A stretch of DNA of 64,000 nucleotides from Maritimibacter sp. HL-12 (GTDB lineage Bacteria > Pseudomonadota > Alphaproteobacteria > Rhodobacterales > Rhodobacteraceae), in contig NZ_FXBQ01000001.1 of assembly GCF_900177545.1 (NCBI RefSeq), positions 248,001-312,000 on the forward strand. The letters run 5' to 3'. A program made the position numbers and the translations under genes. The notes under the pieces are model-generated. The model was given only the letters and a program-made list of their open reading frames with translations. It did not search any database and was not told where the DNA came from. This document shows, one piece after another, positions 9,813 to 18,082 of this stretch (the stretch's first letter is position 1; each line of letters starts with the position of its first letter).

Positions 9813-12365
9813 ATGAAAGACGCCAGCCCCCAGACGATCCGCCTTGCCGACTACGCCGTGCCGAACTGGCTCGTCGATGACGTGCACCTCACCTTCCGGC
9901 TCGCGCCGGGCGCCACGCGGGTGCTCTCGCGCATCCGGTTCCGTCCCAACCCCGAGACCGGCGACCGCGCCTTCTTCCTGCACGGCGAGCATCTCAAGCT
10001 GATCCGCGCCGCGATCGACGGGACCGAGATCGCCCCCCGGCTGGTGGAAGGCGGGCTGGAGGCCGAGGTGCCCGATGCGCCCTTCACCTGGGAGGCGGAG
10101 GTGGAGATCGACCCCGAGGCCAATACCGCGCTCGAAGGGCTTTACCTGTCGAACGGCATGTATTGCACCCAGTGCGAGGCCGAAGGCTTCCGCCGCATCA
10201 CCTTCTACCCCGACCGACCCGACGTGATGGCCCCGTTCACCGTGCGCATCGAGGGAAGCGAGCCCGTTCTGCTCTCCAACGGCAACCCCACCGGCGCGGG
10301 GACAGGCTGGGCGGAATGGACCGACCCATGGCCCAAGCCCGCCTATCTCTTTGCCCTCGTCGCGGGCGACCTCGTGGCGCTGGAAGACAGCTTCACCACG
10401 ATGTCGGGCCGTGCGGTGGCGCTGAAGCTCTGGGTTCGGCCCGGCGATCTGCACAAGACCGAATTCGCCATGGCGGCGCTGAAGAAATCCATGCGCTGGG
10501 ACGAGGAGGTATACGGGCGCGAATACGACCTCGACATCTTCCAGATCGTCGCGGTGTCGGACTTCAACATGGGCGCGATGGAGAACAAGGGCTTGAACAT
10601 TTTCAACACTTCGGCCGTTCTGGCGAGCCCTGACACTTCCACAGATGCCAACTTCGAGCGCATCGAGGCGATCGTCGCGCATGAGTATTTCCACAACTGG
10701 ACCGGCAACCGCATCACCTGCCGCGACTGGTTCCAGCTCTCACTGAAAGAGGGCCTCACGGTGTTCCGCGACCAGTCCTTCACCGCCGACATGCGCCCCG
10801 GCGGGGTGAGCCGGATCGAGGACGTGATGGCCCTGCGCGGCCGCCAGTTCCGCGAAGACAACGGCCCGCTCGCGCACCAGGTCCAGCCCGACAGTTTCGT
10901 GGAGATCAACAACTTCTACACCGCGACGATCTACGAGAAGGGCGCCGAGGTGATCCGGATGCTGAAAACGCTGGTGGGGGATGAGACCTACCGCGCCGCG
11001 CTCGATCTCTACTTCTCGCGCCATGACGGCGAGGCCTGCACCATCGACGACTGGCTCAAGGTCTTCGAGGACGCAACCGGGCGCGACCTCTCGCAATTCC
11101 GGCTGTGGTACAAGCAGGCGGGCACCCCCCGGCTCGACGTCAGCGAAGACTGGGACGGCGAGACTTACACCCTGACCTTCCGCCAGCACACGCCGCCCAC
11201 GCCCGGCCAGAGCGAGAAGAAGCCCATGGTCATCCCCATCGCAACCGGCCTTCTCGGCCCCAACGGCGACGAGGTGGTGCCGGCCACGGTGCTGGAAATG
11301 ACCGGGGCCGAGCAGAGCTTCAGCTTCGAGGGGCTCGCCGCCCGGCCGGTGCCCTCGATCCTGCGCGGCTTCTCGGCCCCGGTGATCCTGAATCGCAACA
11401 CCAGCCCCGAGGAGCGCGCCTTCCTCTTCGCCCATGACACCGACCCGTTCAACAAGTGGGAGGCGGGCCGCACCCTCGCCAAGGAGGTGCTCACCGCCAT
11501 GGTCACCGGTGCCGAGCCGCCGCTCGGGGCCTACCTCGGGGCGCTCGCCACGATGCTGCGCGACACAAGCCTCAGCCCGGCGTTCCAGGCCCTCGCACTG
11601 CGCCTGCCCGGCGAGGACGACATGGCCCAGACCCTGTTCGACGCTGGGCTGACCCCCGATCCCGACCGCATCCACGATGCCGCCGAAACCCTGCGCCAAG
11701 AGATCGCCGAGCACCTGCAGGACACGCTCCCCCGCCTCGCCGCCGAAAGCGTGGTCGCCGAGCCTTTCGCCCCCGATGGCGACCAGGGCGGCAAGCGCGC
11801 GCTGGCGCTCGAAGTGCTCAAGCTCACCACCCGGCTCGACGGCGGCAAGGCGGCGGCGGCGATGTTCGGGGGTGCCGACAACATGACGCTGTCGCTCGGC
11901 GCGCTCGGCTGCCTGCTCGATGCCGGCAAGGGCACCGACGCGCTCGCCGCATTCGAGGCGAAATGGCAGGAGGACGCGCTGGTAATGGACAAGTGGTTCA
12001 TGATGCAGGTGGCCCATGCCGAGCCAAACGAGGCCGCGGCCACCGCCGAACGGCTCACCGCGCATCCGGCGTTCAACATGAAGAACCCCAACCGCTTCCG
12101 CGCGGTCTTCGGCGCGCTTTCGATGAACGCCGCCGGGTTCCACCATGCGTCCGGCAAGGGGTATGACCTGCTTGCCGACTGGCTGATCCGGCTCGATCCG
12201 CTCAACCCGCAGATCGCCGCGCGGATGTCATCGGCCTTCGAGACATGGAAGCGCTACGACGCCGACCGGCAGGACCTGATCCGCGCCGCGCTGGAGCGGA
12301 TCATGGCCAGCCCCGGCCTCAGCCGCGACACCGGCGAAATGGTCGGCCGCATCCTCGCGGCCTGA
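9813..12365 (+). CDS. pepN: Aminopeptidase N (M1 family)
   Basis: The 850-residue zinc metallopeptidase has the family signatures in order: exopeptidase motif GAMEN (254-258), the zinc site HEYFH (H290 and H294) and the third ligand Glu313 in LKEG. The C-terminal half carries the Ig-like and helical domains of bacterial PepN. It removes N-terminal residues from peptides in the cytoplasm. ATG 9813 (MKDASPQTIRLADY) is chosen over an in-frame upstream start because homology begins there and AAAGGA precedes it. It is convergent with ttrA across a strong hairpin. Confidence 0.95.
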   Translation: MKDASPQTIRLADYAVPNWLVDDVHLTFRLAPGATRVLSRIRFRPNPETGDRAFFLHGEHLKLIRAAIDGTEIAPRLVEGGLEAEVPDAPFTWEAEVEIDPEANTALEGLYLSNGMYCTQCEAEGFRRITFYPDRPDVMAPFTVRIEGSEPVLLSNGNPTGAGTGWAEWTDPWPKPAYLFALVAGDLVALEDSFTTMSGRAVALKLWVRPGDLHKTEFAMAALKKSMRWDEEVYGREYDLDIFQIVAVSDFNMGAMENKGLNIFNTSAVLASPDTSTDANFERIEAIVAHEYFHNWTGNRITCRDWFQLSLKEGLTVFRDQSFTADMRPGGVSRIEDVMALRGRQFREDNGPLAHQVQPDSFVEINNFYTATIYEKGAEVIRMLKTLVGDETYRAALDLYFSRHDGEACTIDDWLKVFEDATGRDLSQFRLWYKQAGTPRLDVSEDWDGETYTLTFRQHTPPTPGQSEKKPMVIPIATGLLGPNGDEVVPATVLEMTGAEQSFSFEGLAARPVPSILRGFSAPVILNRNTSPEERAFLFAHDTDPFNKWEAGRTLAKEVLTAMVTGAEPPLGAYLGALATMLRDTSLSPAFQALALRLPGEDDMAQTLFDAGLTPDPDRIHDAAETLRQEIAEHLQDTLPRLAAESVVAEPFAPDGDQGGKRALALEVLKLTTRLDGGKAAAAMFGGADNMTLSLGALGCLLDAGKGTDALAAFEAKWQEDALVMDKWFMMQVAHAEPNEAAATAERLTAHPAFNMKNPNRFRAVFGALSMNAAGFHHASGKGYDLLADWLIRLDPLNPQIAARMSSAFETWKRYDADRQDLIRAALERIMASPGLSRDTGEMVGRILAA

Positions 12366-12375
12366 CCGCGCGAAA

Positions 12376-12403
12376 AGGTCTGCCGCGCGAACGCGGCAGA
12401 CCT
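12376..12403 (-). terminator. Perfect 12-bp stem terminator between pepN and ttrA
   Basis: AGGTCTGCCGCG and its exact complement are separated by a CGAA tetraloop (TTCG on the other strand). On the minus strand the stem is followed by a TTT run, so it terminates ttrA. The same hairpin can act on pepN, which ends 10 bases before it, though without a good T-tract in that direction. Confidence 0.8.
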
Positions 12404-12426
12404 CGCAGGGCGCGCGTGCGCCGGTA

Positions 12427-15400
12427 TCAGGCGCCGAGCCGCTCGATCCGCGCCGGGATCGCCTGGCGTGCGATGCTACCCACCACCGGATCGGCCAGGA
12501 CCGTCGGCACCGGGCTGCTCGGGTCGCGATAGCCCAGATCGTTGGAGGCGACCCCGGCGGCAAGGCCGAGGCCCTTCTCGAACACACGGTCGCCCACCCG
12601 GTAGGTGCGCGCGCCCAGTTCGCGGTGGCCGAAACCATGTTCGATCGCGGCGGTGCCCCTTGCCACGCCGCGGCGGGCGAGCACGTAGCCCTCCACGCTG
12701 CCGCCGGGCGAGGTGAGCCGCACCCTGTCGCCGGTGGCCAGCCCGAAGGCGGCGGCATCCTCGATGTTGAGCCCGATCGCGTTGACGCCGCTCAGGTCGG
12801 TGAGGTGCGGCAGCACCGGCGACAGCGAGGCGACGAGCTGCGACTTGGTCGAGACCACCCGCAACGGCCAGTCGGCATGGGGGAAATGCGTGTCGACCGG
12901 TGTGCCGTCGGCGAAAGCGGGCGCCACCCAGGTGGGACAGCCGGTGAACCGGTCCCCGGTCATGGCGTTGCGCGCGGTGGCGACGGTTTCGTTCCAGATC
13001 TGGAGCGTCGCGCCGTATTTATGCGCCAGCGCATCGCCGTCGTAGCCCGCTTCCAGCGCCTCGAACCGTCCGCCTCGGTTCAGCACATAGGCCACCCGGC
13101 GCCATTCGTCGGGCTTGAGCACCTCCTGCATCAGCCCGGCGAACCGGTCGGTGCCGGTGAGCGCCATTTCCTCGGGCGCGGCCTCGGGTACCGGGGTTCC
13201 GTCGAAGGCCACGTTGGCCCCGGCGTAGAGCCAGAATTCCTCGCCCCGGTTCAGCGGGTGCAGCTTGCCCTCCGCATCGGGCACGGCACCATCGCCGAAG
13301 CCGGGCAGGCCGAGGCGCTTGGCCACGTCGATGAAGAAGGTCTCCATGTCCATGTGGCGGCCGTCCGCGGTGGTGCCGGTGAGGCAGTCGACCACCGGCC
13401 AGCGCGCGGTGGCATCCTTCACCGTCACCGCGCCCCAGGGCTTGGTCCAGCCCCAGGCCTCGTAGAACACCCGGTCGGGCACGATGTAGTCGGCATAGGT
13501 CGAGGTTTCGTTGATGAACGGGTCGATCGAGACGATCAGCGGCAGGTTCTTCGGATCGCGGATCTTCGCGTCGATCTCCGCGCTCAGCCCGGCCACGCCG
13601 TACACCGGGTTCGACGACCAGGTGATCAGCGCCTTGGCCCGGTAGGGATAGCCCTCGAGCAGCGCGGTGAGCCATTGCGCCCCGAGCGGCTGGCTGAAGG
13701 CATGCCAGGGCGCGCGGGCGGGATAGGGGTTTTCGCCGGCCGCGACCTTGCGCTTGTACTCGGAGGTTTTCTCATAGGCGAAACCGCCGCGCCCGGCGTC
13801 GACGCCGCGCGGCTTGACCTTGCCGGGGAAGCCCACGAGGTCGTAGCGCGGCCCCGGCGCCACCGCCTTGTAGGAGCCCCCGCCCGCGGTGGTGCCGCCG
13901 AGCGCGTTGAGGTTGCCCACCAGCGCGTTCAGCATCGCCACCCCATAGGCGGTGTAGAACCCTGCGGCGTGCATCGTGCCGCCATGGCAATCGGCCGCGG
14001 CCTGTTTGCCATGCGAGGTGAAAGCCTGCGCGATCTCGACGATGCGCGCCTCGGCGACGCCGCAATCGGCGGCGTACTCGGCCAGCGACTTCTTCTCGGC
14101 CTCGCGGCGCAGCAGCGAAAGTGCGGTCGAGACCTCGACGATGCGGCCATCGGCCAGTTCGACGCTGTCGTCGTGGAACAGCCGGGCCGGGCCGTCATGG
14201 GCGGCCGCCGGCATAGGGGTGCCGTCGGCGGTGAGGCAGACCGGCTCCTTGGCCAGGTCCTCCCCGGCCTCCGGGTCGAGTTGACCCCAGCGCAGGAAGC
14301 GGCCGGCATCGGGCGCATCGGCGCTGTCGATCACCAGGTGGGTGGCGTTGGAATGGCTGAACTCGCCCGCCGCCGCTGCCGCCGCCTTCGAGGGGCGTTC
14401 GAGGAAGGTCCGGTCGTAGCGGTCGTTCTCGAGGATCCAGCGGATCATCGCCATCACCAGCGCGCCGTCGGTGCCGGGCCGGATCGGTTGCCAGCGCCCG
14501 CGCTCCTGCGACGCCTGGGTGACCGAGTTGGTCAACACCGGGTCGACCACCACGTAATCCGCGCCGTTCTCGGCGCGTGCCCGGGCCATCAACTGGCCCT
14601 GAAGCTTGAACGGGTTGCCGGCGTTACCCGGGGCGGTGCCGATGAAGAGCATGAACCGGGCATGGCGGTAATCGGGCTTGAGGTGCGGCTGCGCCGCCAG
14701 GTTGTTGAGGAAAGCGGCATAGCCCGCCCGCATCGACAGCCCGCAATAGGACCGGTGGCCGACGAGGTTGCGGGTGCCGAAGGCCTGCTTGGCGAAGCGC
14801 GCGGCCAGCAACAGCCGCCCGTTCTTGTAGACCGGCATCACCACAAGCTGGTTGGCCTTCGGGCCGAACTCGGGGTTCTCCGGGTCGATCGGGGTTTCGA
14901 GATCGCGGATCGCGCGCAGGCCCTCGACCGCGCCTTCACCGAACAGATCGCCGCCCTCGACCACTTCCTCGATCAGCTGCTCCCAGCTGATCTCGACCCA
15001 ATGGCCCTCGCCGCGCGGCCCGGCGCGCTTGAGCGGCTTCAGGATCCGCCGGGGATCGCGGTATTTCGCCAGCGCCGCGTTGCCGCGGCCGCAGGCCGTC
15101 GCCCGCCCGTCGAGCCCGGCCTCGCCCTGCCCCGAGAGCAACGCGAAGCTTTCGGCCACCGGGGTGTCGTAAGGGATATGGGGATCGGCGGAGAGCGGGC
15201 TGTAGGGGTTGCCGGTCACGCGGATGATATCGCCACTGGCCTTGTCTACCCGCACCCGGACACCGCATTTCGTGGTGCAGGCCATGCACATCGTGAAGGC
15301 GACGCGCTGATCGGGGTTCGGCGTTACGCTGCCATCGGGGCCGACGCTGTACTCCGGTTGCCAGGAGGCGCCGCTGACCCCGCCGGCCCGGCTCTTGCCG

Positions 15401-15510
15401 GTCACGCCATCGGCGAAGGCGCGGGCGGTGGGGGCGAAGCCATAGGCCATGGCGGCGCCGGCGGTGGCGGCGGTGCCGCCGAGCAGAAGGGAACGTCTCG
15501 AGAACGTCAT
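12427..15510 (-). CDS. ttrA: Tetrathionate reductase catalytic subunit A (molybdopterin oxidoreductase)
   Basis: The 1027-residue protein matches TtrA of Salmonella (about 1020). A Tat signal is present (SRRSLLLGG at the N-terminus), so it folds with its cofactor and is exported to the periplasm. The 4Fe-4S ligands are Cys75, 78, 82 and probably Cys140. Cys256 in GHRSYCG is a candidate molybdenum ligand. TtrA reduces tetrathionate to thiosulfate. The assignment over the related arsenate (ArrA) subunit rests mainly on the neighbours: an NrfD-type TtrC, a TtrB with a Tat signal and a PhnD-type sensor. The gene follows ttrC by 15 bases with an AGGAG SD. Confidence 0.88.
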   Translation of the reverse strand: MTFSRRSLLLGGTAATAGAAMAYGFAPTARAFADGVTGKSRAGGVSGASWQPEYSVGPDGSVTPNPDQRVAFTMCMACTTKCGVRVRVDKASGDIIRVTGNPYSPLSADPHIPYDTPVAESFALLSGQGEAGLDGRATACGRGNAALAKYRDPRRILKPLKRAGPRGEGHWVEISWEQLIEEVVEGGDLFGEGAVEGLRAIRDLETPIDPENPEFGPKANQLVVMPVYKNGRLLLAARFAKQAFGTRNLVGHRSYCGLSMRAGYAAFLNNLAAQPHLKPDYRHARFMLFIGTAPGNAGNPFKLQGQLMARARAENGADYVVVDPVLTNSVTQASQERGRWQPIRPGTDGALVMAMIRWILENDRYDRTFLERPSKAAAAAAGEFSHSNATHLVIDSADAPDAGRFLRWGQLDPEAGEDLAKEPVCLTADGTPMPAAAHDGPARLFHDDSVELADGRIVEVSTALSLLRREAEKKSLAEYAADCGVAEARIVEIAQAFTSHGKQAAADCHGGTMHAAGFYTAYGVAMLNALVGNLNALGGTTAGGGSYKAVAPGPRYDLVGFPGKVKPRGVDAGRGGFAYEKTSEYKRKVAAGENPYPARAPWHAFSQPLGAQWLTALLEGYPYRAKALITWSSNPVYGVAGLSAEIDAKIRDPKNLPLIVSIDPFINETSTYADYIVPDRVFYEAWGWTKPWGAVTVKDATARWPVVDCLTGTTADGRHMDMETFFIDVAKRLGLPGFGDGAVPDAEGKLHPLNRGEEFWLYAGANVAFDGTPVPEAAPEEMALTGTDRFAGLMQEVLKPDEWRRVAYVLNRGGRFEALEAGYDGDALAHKYGATLQIWNETVATARNAMTGDRFTGCPTWVAPAFADGTPVDTHFPHADWPLRVVSTKSQLVASLSPVLPHLTDLSGVNAIGLNIEDAAAFGLATGDRVRLTSPGGSVEGYVLARRGVARGTAAIEHGFGHRELGARTYRVGDRVFEKGLGLAAGVASNDLGYRDPSSPVPTVLADPVVGSIARQAIPARIERLGA

Positions 15511-15525
15511 GTCTTGGCTCCTGTA

Positions 15526-16512
15526 TCAGGTTTTGTCGGCGGTCGCGCGGGGGCCGAAGGCCGGCGCGACATGGGCGACGAGAATGGTGACGATCACGAC
15601 TGCGAGCGCGATCATGCCGAGGGTGCCGACGAGGCTTTGCAGCACCGCCGCGTCGGTGAAACCGGGCCCGGGGTAATGCGTGGTCTCGACTTTCGAGAGG
15701 GTCTGGCCGGCGGTGAACAGCGCCCAGCGGAAGGCGAGCGCGCCCCAGATCGCGGCCAGCCCGGCGACCACCGCCGCGGCCCGTCCCTGGTTCGCGATCG
15801 CAAGCCCGGCGGGCAGAGCCAGCCCGAGGATCAGCACGTGGAAGATGACGGTGAGCGGCATGTGATCGCGCGCAAGCGCCGCCATCCGCGGATCGGCGAG
15901 GATCCAGACCCCGAGCGACACCGCGGCCAGCGCCGCGCTCACCGCCAGAACCCGGCGCGCGAGGCCCGCGGCACGGCCCGCGGCCTCCGGCACCAGCAGC
16001 ACCGCCCCGGCCCCGGAGGTGATCGCGGTCAGGGTCAGGACCAGCGGGAAGCCGAGGCTGTGCCACAGCGGCCGGGCCGCGAGGATCCAGAGCTCGCCCG
16101 CGGTATAGCCGAGCACGCCGAGGCCGAAGACGGCCATCGCGATGAAGGCGCTGCGTAGCAGTCCGGCGCGCGCGCCGGCGGCGTCGAGCAGGGTGGCGGC
16201 GAGGGTGGCAAGCACGAACAGCGGCATCAACCAAGCCCCCCACCACATCACCGAGCCGGTGGCGCCGGAGAGGTAGAAGTTGAGCACGCGGGCGGGTTGG
16301 TGCAGGTCGGCAAACAGCGGCAGCGGCGCCGAAAGCGCCAGCACCGCCGCGGCGCGCAGCGCCCCGCGGGCTTGCGAAGCACCGCCGCGCAGGCCCGCCG
16401 CAACGGCGATCAATGCCGCCCCGGCGGCCGCGCCGATGACGAGAAAATAGGCCACCGCCCAGGGTTTCCAGGCCAATGCCTGGTCGATGGATACGAGGTC
16501 GATCGCGGTCAT
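15526..16512 (-). CDS. ttrC: Tetrathionate reductase membrane subunit C (NrfD/PsrC family quinol oxidase)
   Basis: The 328-residue, very hydrophobic protein has about nine predicted membrane helices, as in NrfD/PsrC/TtrC. It oxidises quinol in the membrane and hands the electrons to TtrB. The sequence GATGSVMWWGAWLMPLF near residue 85 and the preceding DLHQPARVLNF are typical of the family. It starts three bases after the ttrB stop with a GAGGAGG SD, so it belongs to the same transcript. There is no haem-binding motif. Confidence 0.88.
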   Translation of the reverse strand: MTAIDLVSIDQALAWKPWAVAYFLVIGAAAGAALIAVAAGLRGGASQARGALRAAAVLALSAPLPLFADLHQPARVLNFYLSGATGSVMWWGAWLMPLFVLATLAATLLDAAGARAGLLRSAFIAMAVFGLGVLGYTAGELWILAARPLWHSLGFPLVLTLTAITSGAGAVLLVPEAAGRAAGLARRVLAVSAALAAVSLGVWILADPRMAALARDHMPLTVIFHVLILGLALPAGLAIANQGRAAAVVAGLAAIWGALAFRWALFTAGQTLSKVETTHYPGPGFTDAAVLQSLVGTLGMIALAVVIVTILVAHVAPAFGPRATADKT

Positions 16513-16515
16513 GTC

Positions 16516-17274
16516 TCAGGCCTCCTCGGGTTGGGGTTGAGCCGCATTGGCAAGACGCAAGGCACGGGCACCGGCGCCGATCTCGACCTCTTCGAGGAGG
16601 CGGTCGTCGAGGCCGATGTAGAAGACCTGCGGTCCGGTTCCGGCCTCGGGCTTGAGGCGGCGGGTGTCATGCGCGGCGATGAGCTTGGCGGCGGCGCTCT
16701 GCGGGTCGTCGAGATCGCCGAACACCCGCGCGCCGCCCACGCAGGTCTCGACGCAGGCGGGCAGAAGCCCGGCCTCGAGGCGCTGGACGCAGAAGGTGCA
16801 CTTGTCGGCGGTGCCGGTTTTCTTGTTGAGAAAGCGCGCCTCGTAGGGGCAGGCCTGCACGCAGTAGCCGCAGCCCACGCAGGCGTCGTAATCGACCAGC
16901 ACGATCCCGTCCTCGGCCTTGTAGGTCGCCCCGGCGGGGCAGACCGGCACGCAGGGCGGCGTTTCGCAATGGTTGCAGATGCGCGGCAGCATCGCCGGCA
17001 CCGGCCCGTGCGGGCCGTCGACCTCGTAGACCGGCACATAGGTGCGGTGCTGGCCCTCGGGCAGGTTGTTCTCCATCGCGCAGGCCACGGTGCAGGCCTG
17101 GCAGCCGATGCATTTGCGCAGGTCCATCACCATGCCCCAGCGCGGGGTGTGGCCATCGGCGGGCGCGCGCAGCGACGCCGCGCCGGGCGCGGCCCCGGCG
17201 GCGGCGGCGGGGCCGGCCGAGGCGGCCCCGGCCAGCCCGAAGCCGCCGGAAAGGAATGAGCGTCTCGATGTCAT
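16516..17274 (-). CDS. ttrB: Tetrathionate reductase Fe-S subunit B
   Basis: The 252-residue protein begins with a Tat signal (TSRRSFLSGGFGLAG) and carries four 4Fe-4S binding blocks: CIGCQACTVAC (55-65), CNHCETPPCVPVC, CVGCGYCVQAC and CTFC...CVETC. It relays electrons from TtrC to TtrA on the periplasmic side. ATG 17274 is used; a TTG one codon upstream is in frame but ATG has the better distance to AGGAGG. It is the first gene of ttrBCA and is preceded by a 112-bp promoter region with two palindromes. Confidence 0.92.
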   Translation of the reverse strand: MTSRRSFLSGGFGLAGAASAGPAAAAGAAPGAASLRAPADGHTPRWGMVMDLRKCIGCQACTVACAMENNLPEGQHRTYVPVYEVDGPHGPVPAMLPRICNHCETPPCVPVCPAGATYKAEDGIVLVDYDACVGCGYCVQACPYEARFLNKKTGTADKCTFCVQRLEAGLLPACVETCVGGARVFGDLDDPQSAAAKLIAAHDTRRLKPEAGTGPQVFYIGLDDRLLEEVEIGAGARALRLANAAQPQPEEA

Positions 17275-17322
17275 CAAAGCCTCCTGCCGGGCGGGGTGGA
17301 CGGGGCCGCCCGGTCATGGAGG

Positions 17323-17391
17323 AGAATAGTGAGCGGGGGCGCGGCCCGAAATCGGGACGACTACCGCCCCCGATAGGGGAAAACCCCTATC
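17323..17391 (-). promoter_or_regulatory. Promoter and putative TtrR sites upstream of ttrBCA
   Basis: A -10-like TATTCT lies at 17323-17328 on the minus strand; the -35 is poor, as expected for an activated promoter. Two exact palindromes lie upstream: CCCGA-AA-TCGGG at 17345-17356, over the -35 position, and GATAGGGG-TTTT-CCCCTATC at 17372-17391, centred about 65 bp before the inferred start. The second overlaps the ttrR stop codon. They are candidates for binding by the LuxR-type domain of TtrR. A role of the second as a ttrR terminator is possible but no T-tract follows. Confidence 0.4.
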
Positions 17392-18082
17392 CCTCGCCCG
17401 GATCGAAGGCGCAGCCGCAGCCCTGCGCCCGGGCTGCGGCATCGAGCCGGCGGTGGACATCCACGGGATTGTCGGCGACGAGCTTGGCGAGGCCGCGCTG
17501 GCGGTGGATTTCCACGGTTTTCGGGCTGATGCCGAGTTCGCGCGCGATGTCCTTGTTGCGCGCGCCGCGGGCCATGATCCGCATGACCTCGTATTCGCGC
17601 TCGGTCAACCGGGCGACCTGCCCGGCGGCGATGCGGGCCGCGCAGCAATCGTGCGCCGCATCGCGGGTCTTGCCGATCGCGGCGTTGATGCGGTCGAGCA
17701 GGTCCTGGTCGTGGAAGGGTTTCTCGAGGAAATCCACCGCCCCGAGTTGCAGCGCGGCGACCGCGTCGCGCACGTTGGCGAAGGCGGTGACCACGATGAT
17801 CGGCAGGTGCGAGCCGGCCCCGGCGAGGCGCTCGATCAAGCCGAGGCCGCTGGTGCCGGGCATCCGCATGTCGGTGACCACGCAGCCCACGCAGGGCAGA
17901 TCCTCCGCCGCGAGGAAGGCATCGGCGCTTGGATAGGCCCGTGTCGCCAGCCCGACCGACTCGATGAGCCAGACCAGCGCATCCCGCATCGCCTCGTCAT
18001 CGTCGATGACGATCACGACCGGCTCGGCCTCCGGCCCCAGTCCGGGACGGGGCCGCGCCGGGGCGGTGTCGTGCAGGCTCAT
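17387..18082 (-). CDS. ttrR: Response regulator TtrR (FixJ/NarL family)
   Basis: The 231-residue protein has a receiver domain (VIVIDDDEAMRD at about 23-34; phosphoacceptor Asp near residue 71 in VVTDMRMPG; conserved Lys in FLEKPF) and a C-terminal LuxR-type helix-turn-helix (LTEREYEVMRIMARGARNKD, ISPKTVEIHR). It should activate ttrBCA when phosphorylated by TtrS. The C-terminus has a CGC motif (AQGCGCAFD) of unknown use. Its start overlaps the ttrS stop by ATGA, so the sensor and regulator are co-translated. Confidence 0.9.
   Translation of the reverse strand: MSLHDTAPARPRPGLGPEAEPVVIVIDDDEAMRDALVWLIESVGLATRAYPSADAFLAAEDLPCVGCVVTDMRMPGTSGLGLIERLAGAGSHLPIIVVTAFANVRDAVAALQLGAVDFLEKPFHDQDLLDRINAAIGKTRDAAHDCCAARIAAGQVARLTEREYEVMRIMARGARNKDIARELGISPKTVEIHRQRGLAKLVADNPVDVHRRLDAAARAQGCGCAFDPGEG

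Noticed and set aside
12427-15510. Respiratory arsenate reductase (ArrA) instead of TtrA
   Set aside because: The neighbouring NrfD-type ttrC and PhnD-domain sensor with a FixJ-type regulator point to the ttr system. A tree would settle it.
12625-16158. A 1177-codon open frame on the plus strand opposite ttrA and ttrC
   Set aside because: Same shadow effect. The composition is like other antisense frames here, and ttrA and ttrC have clear motifs and SD sequences.
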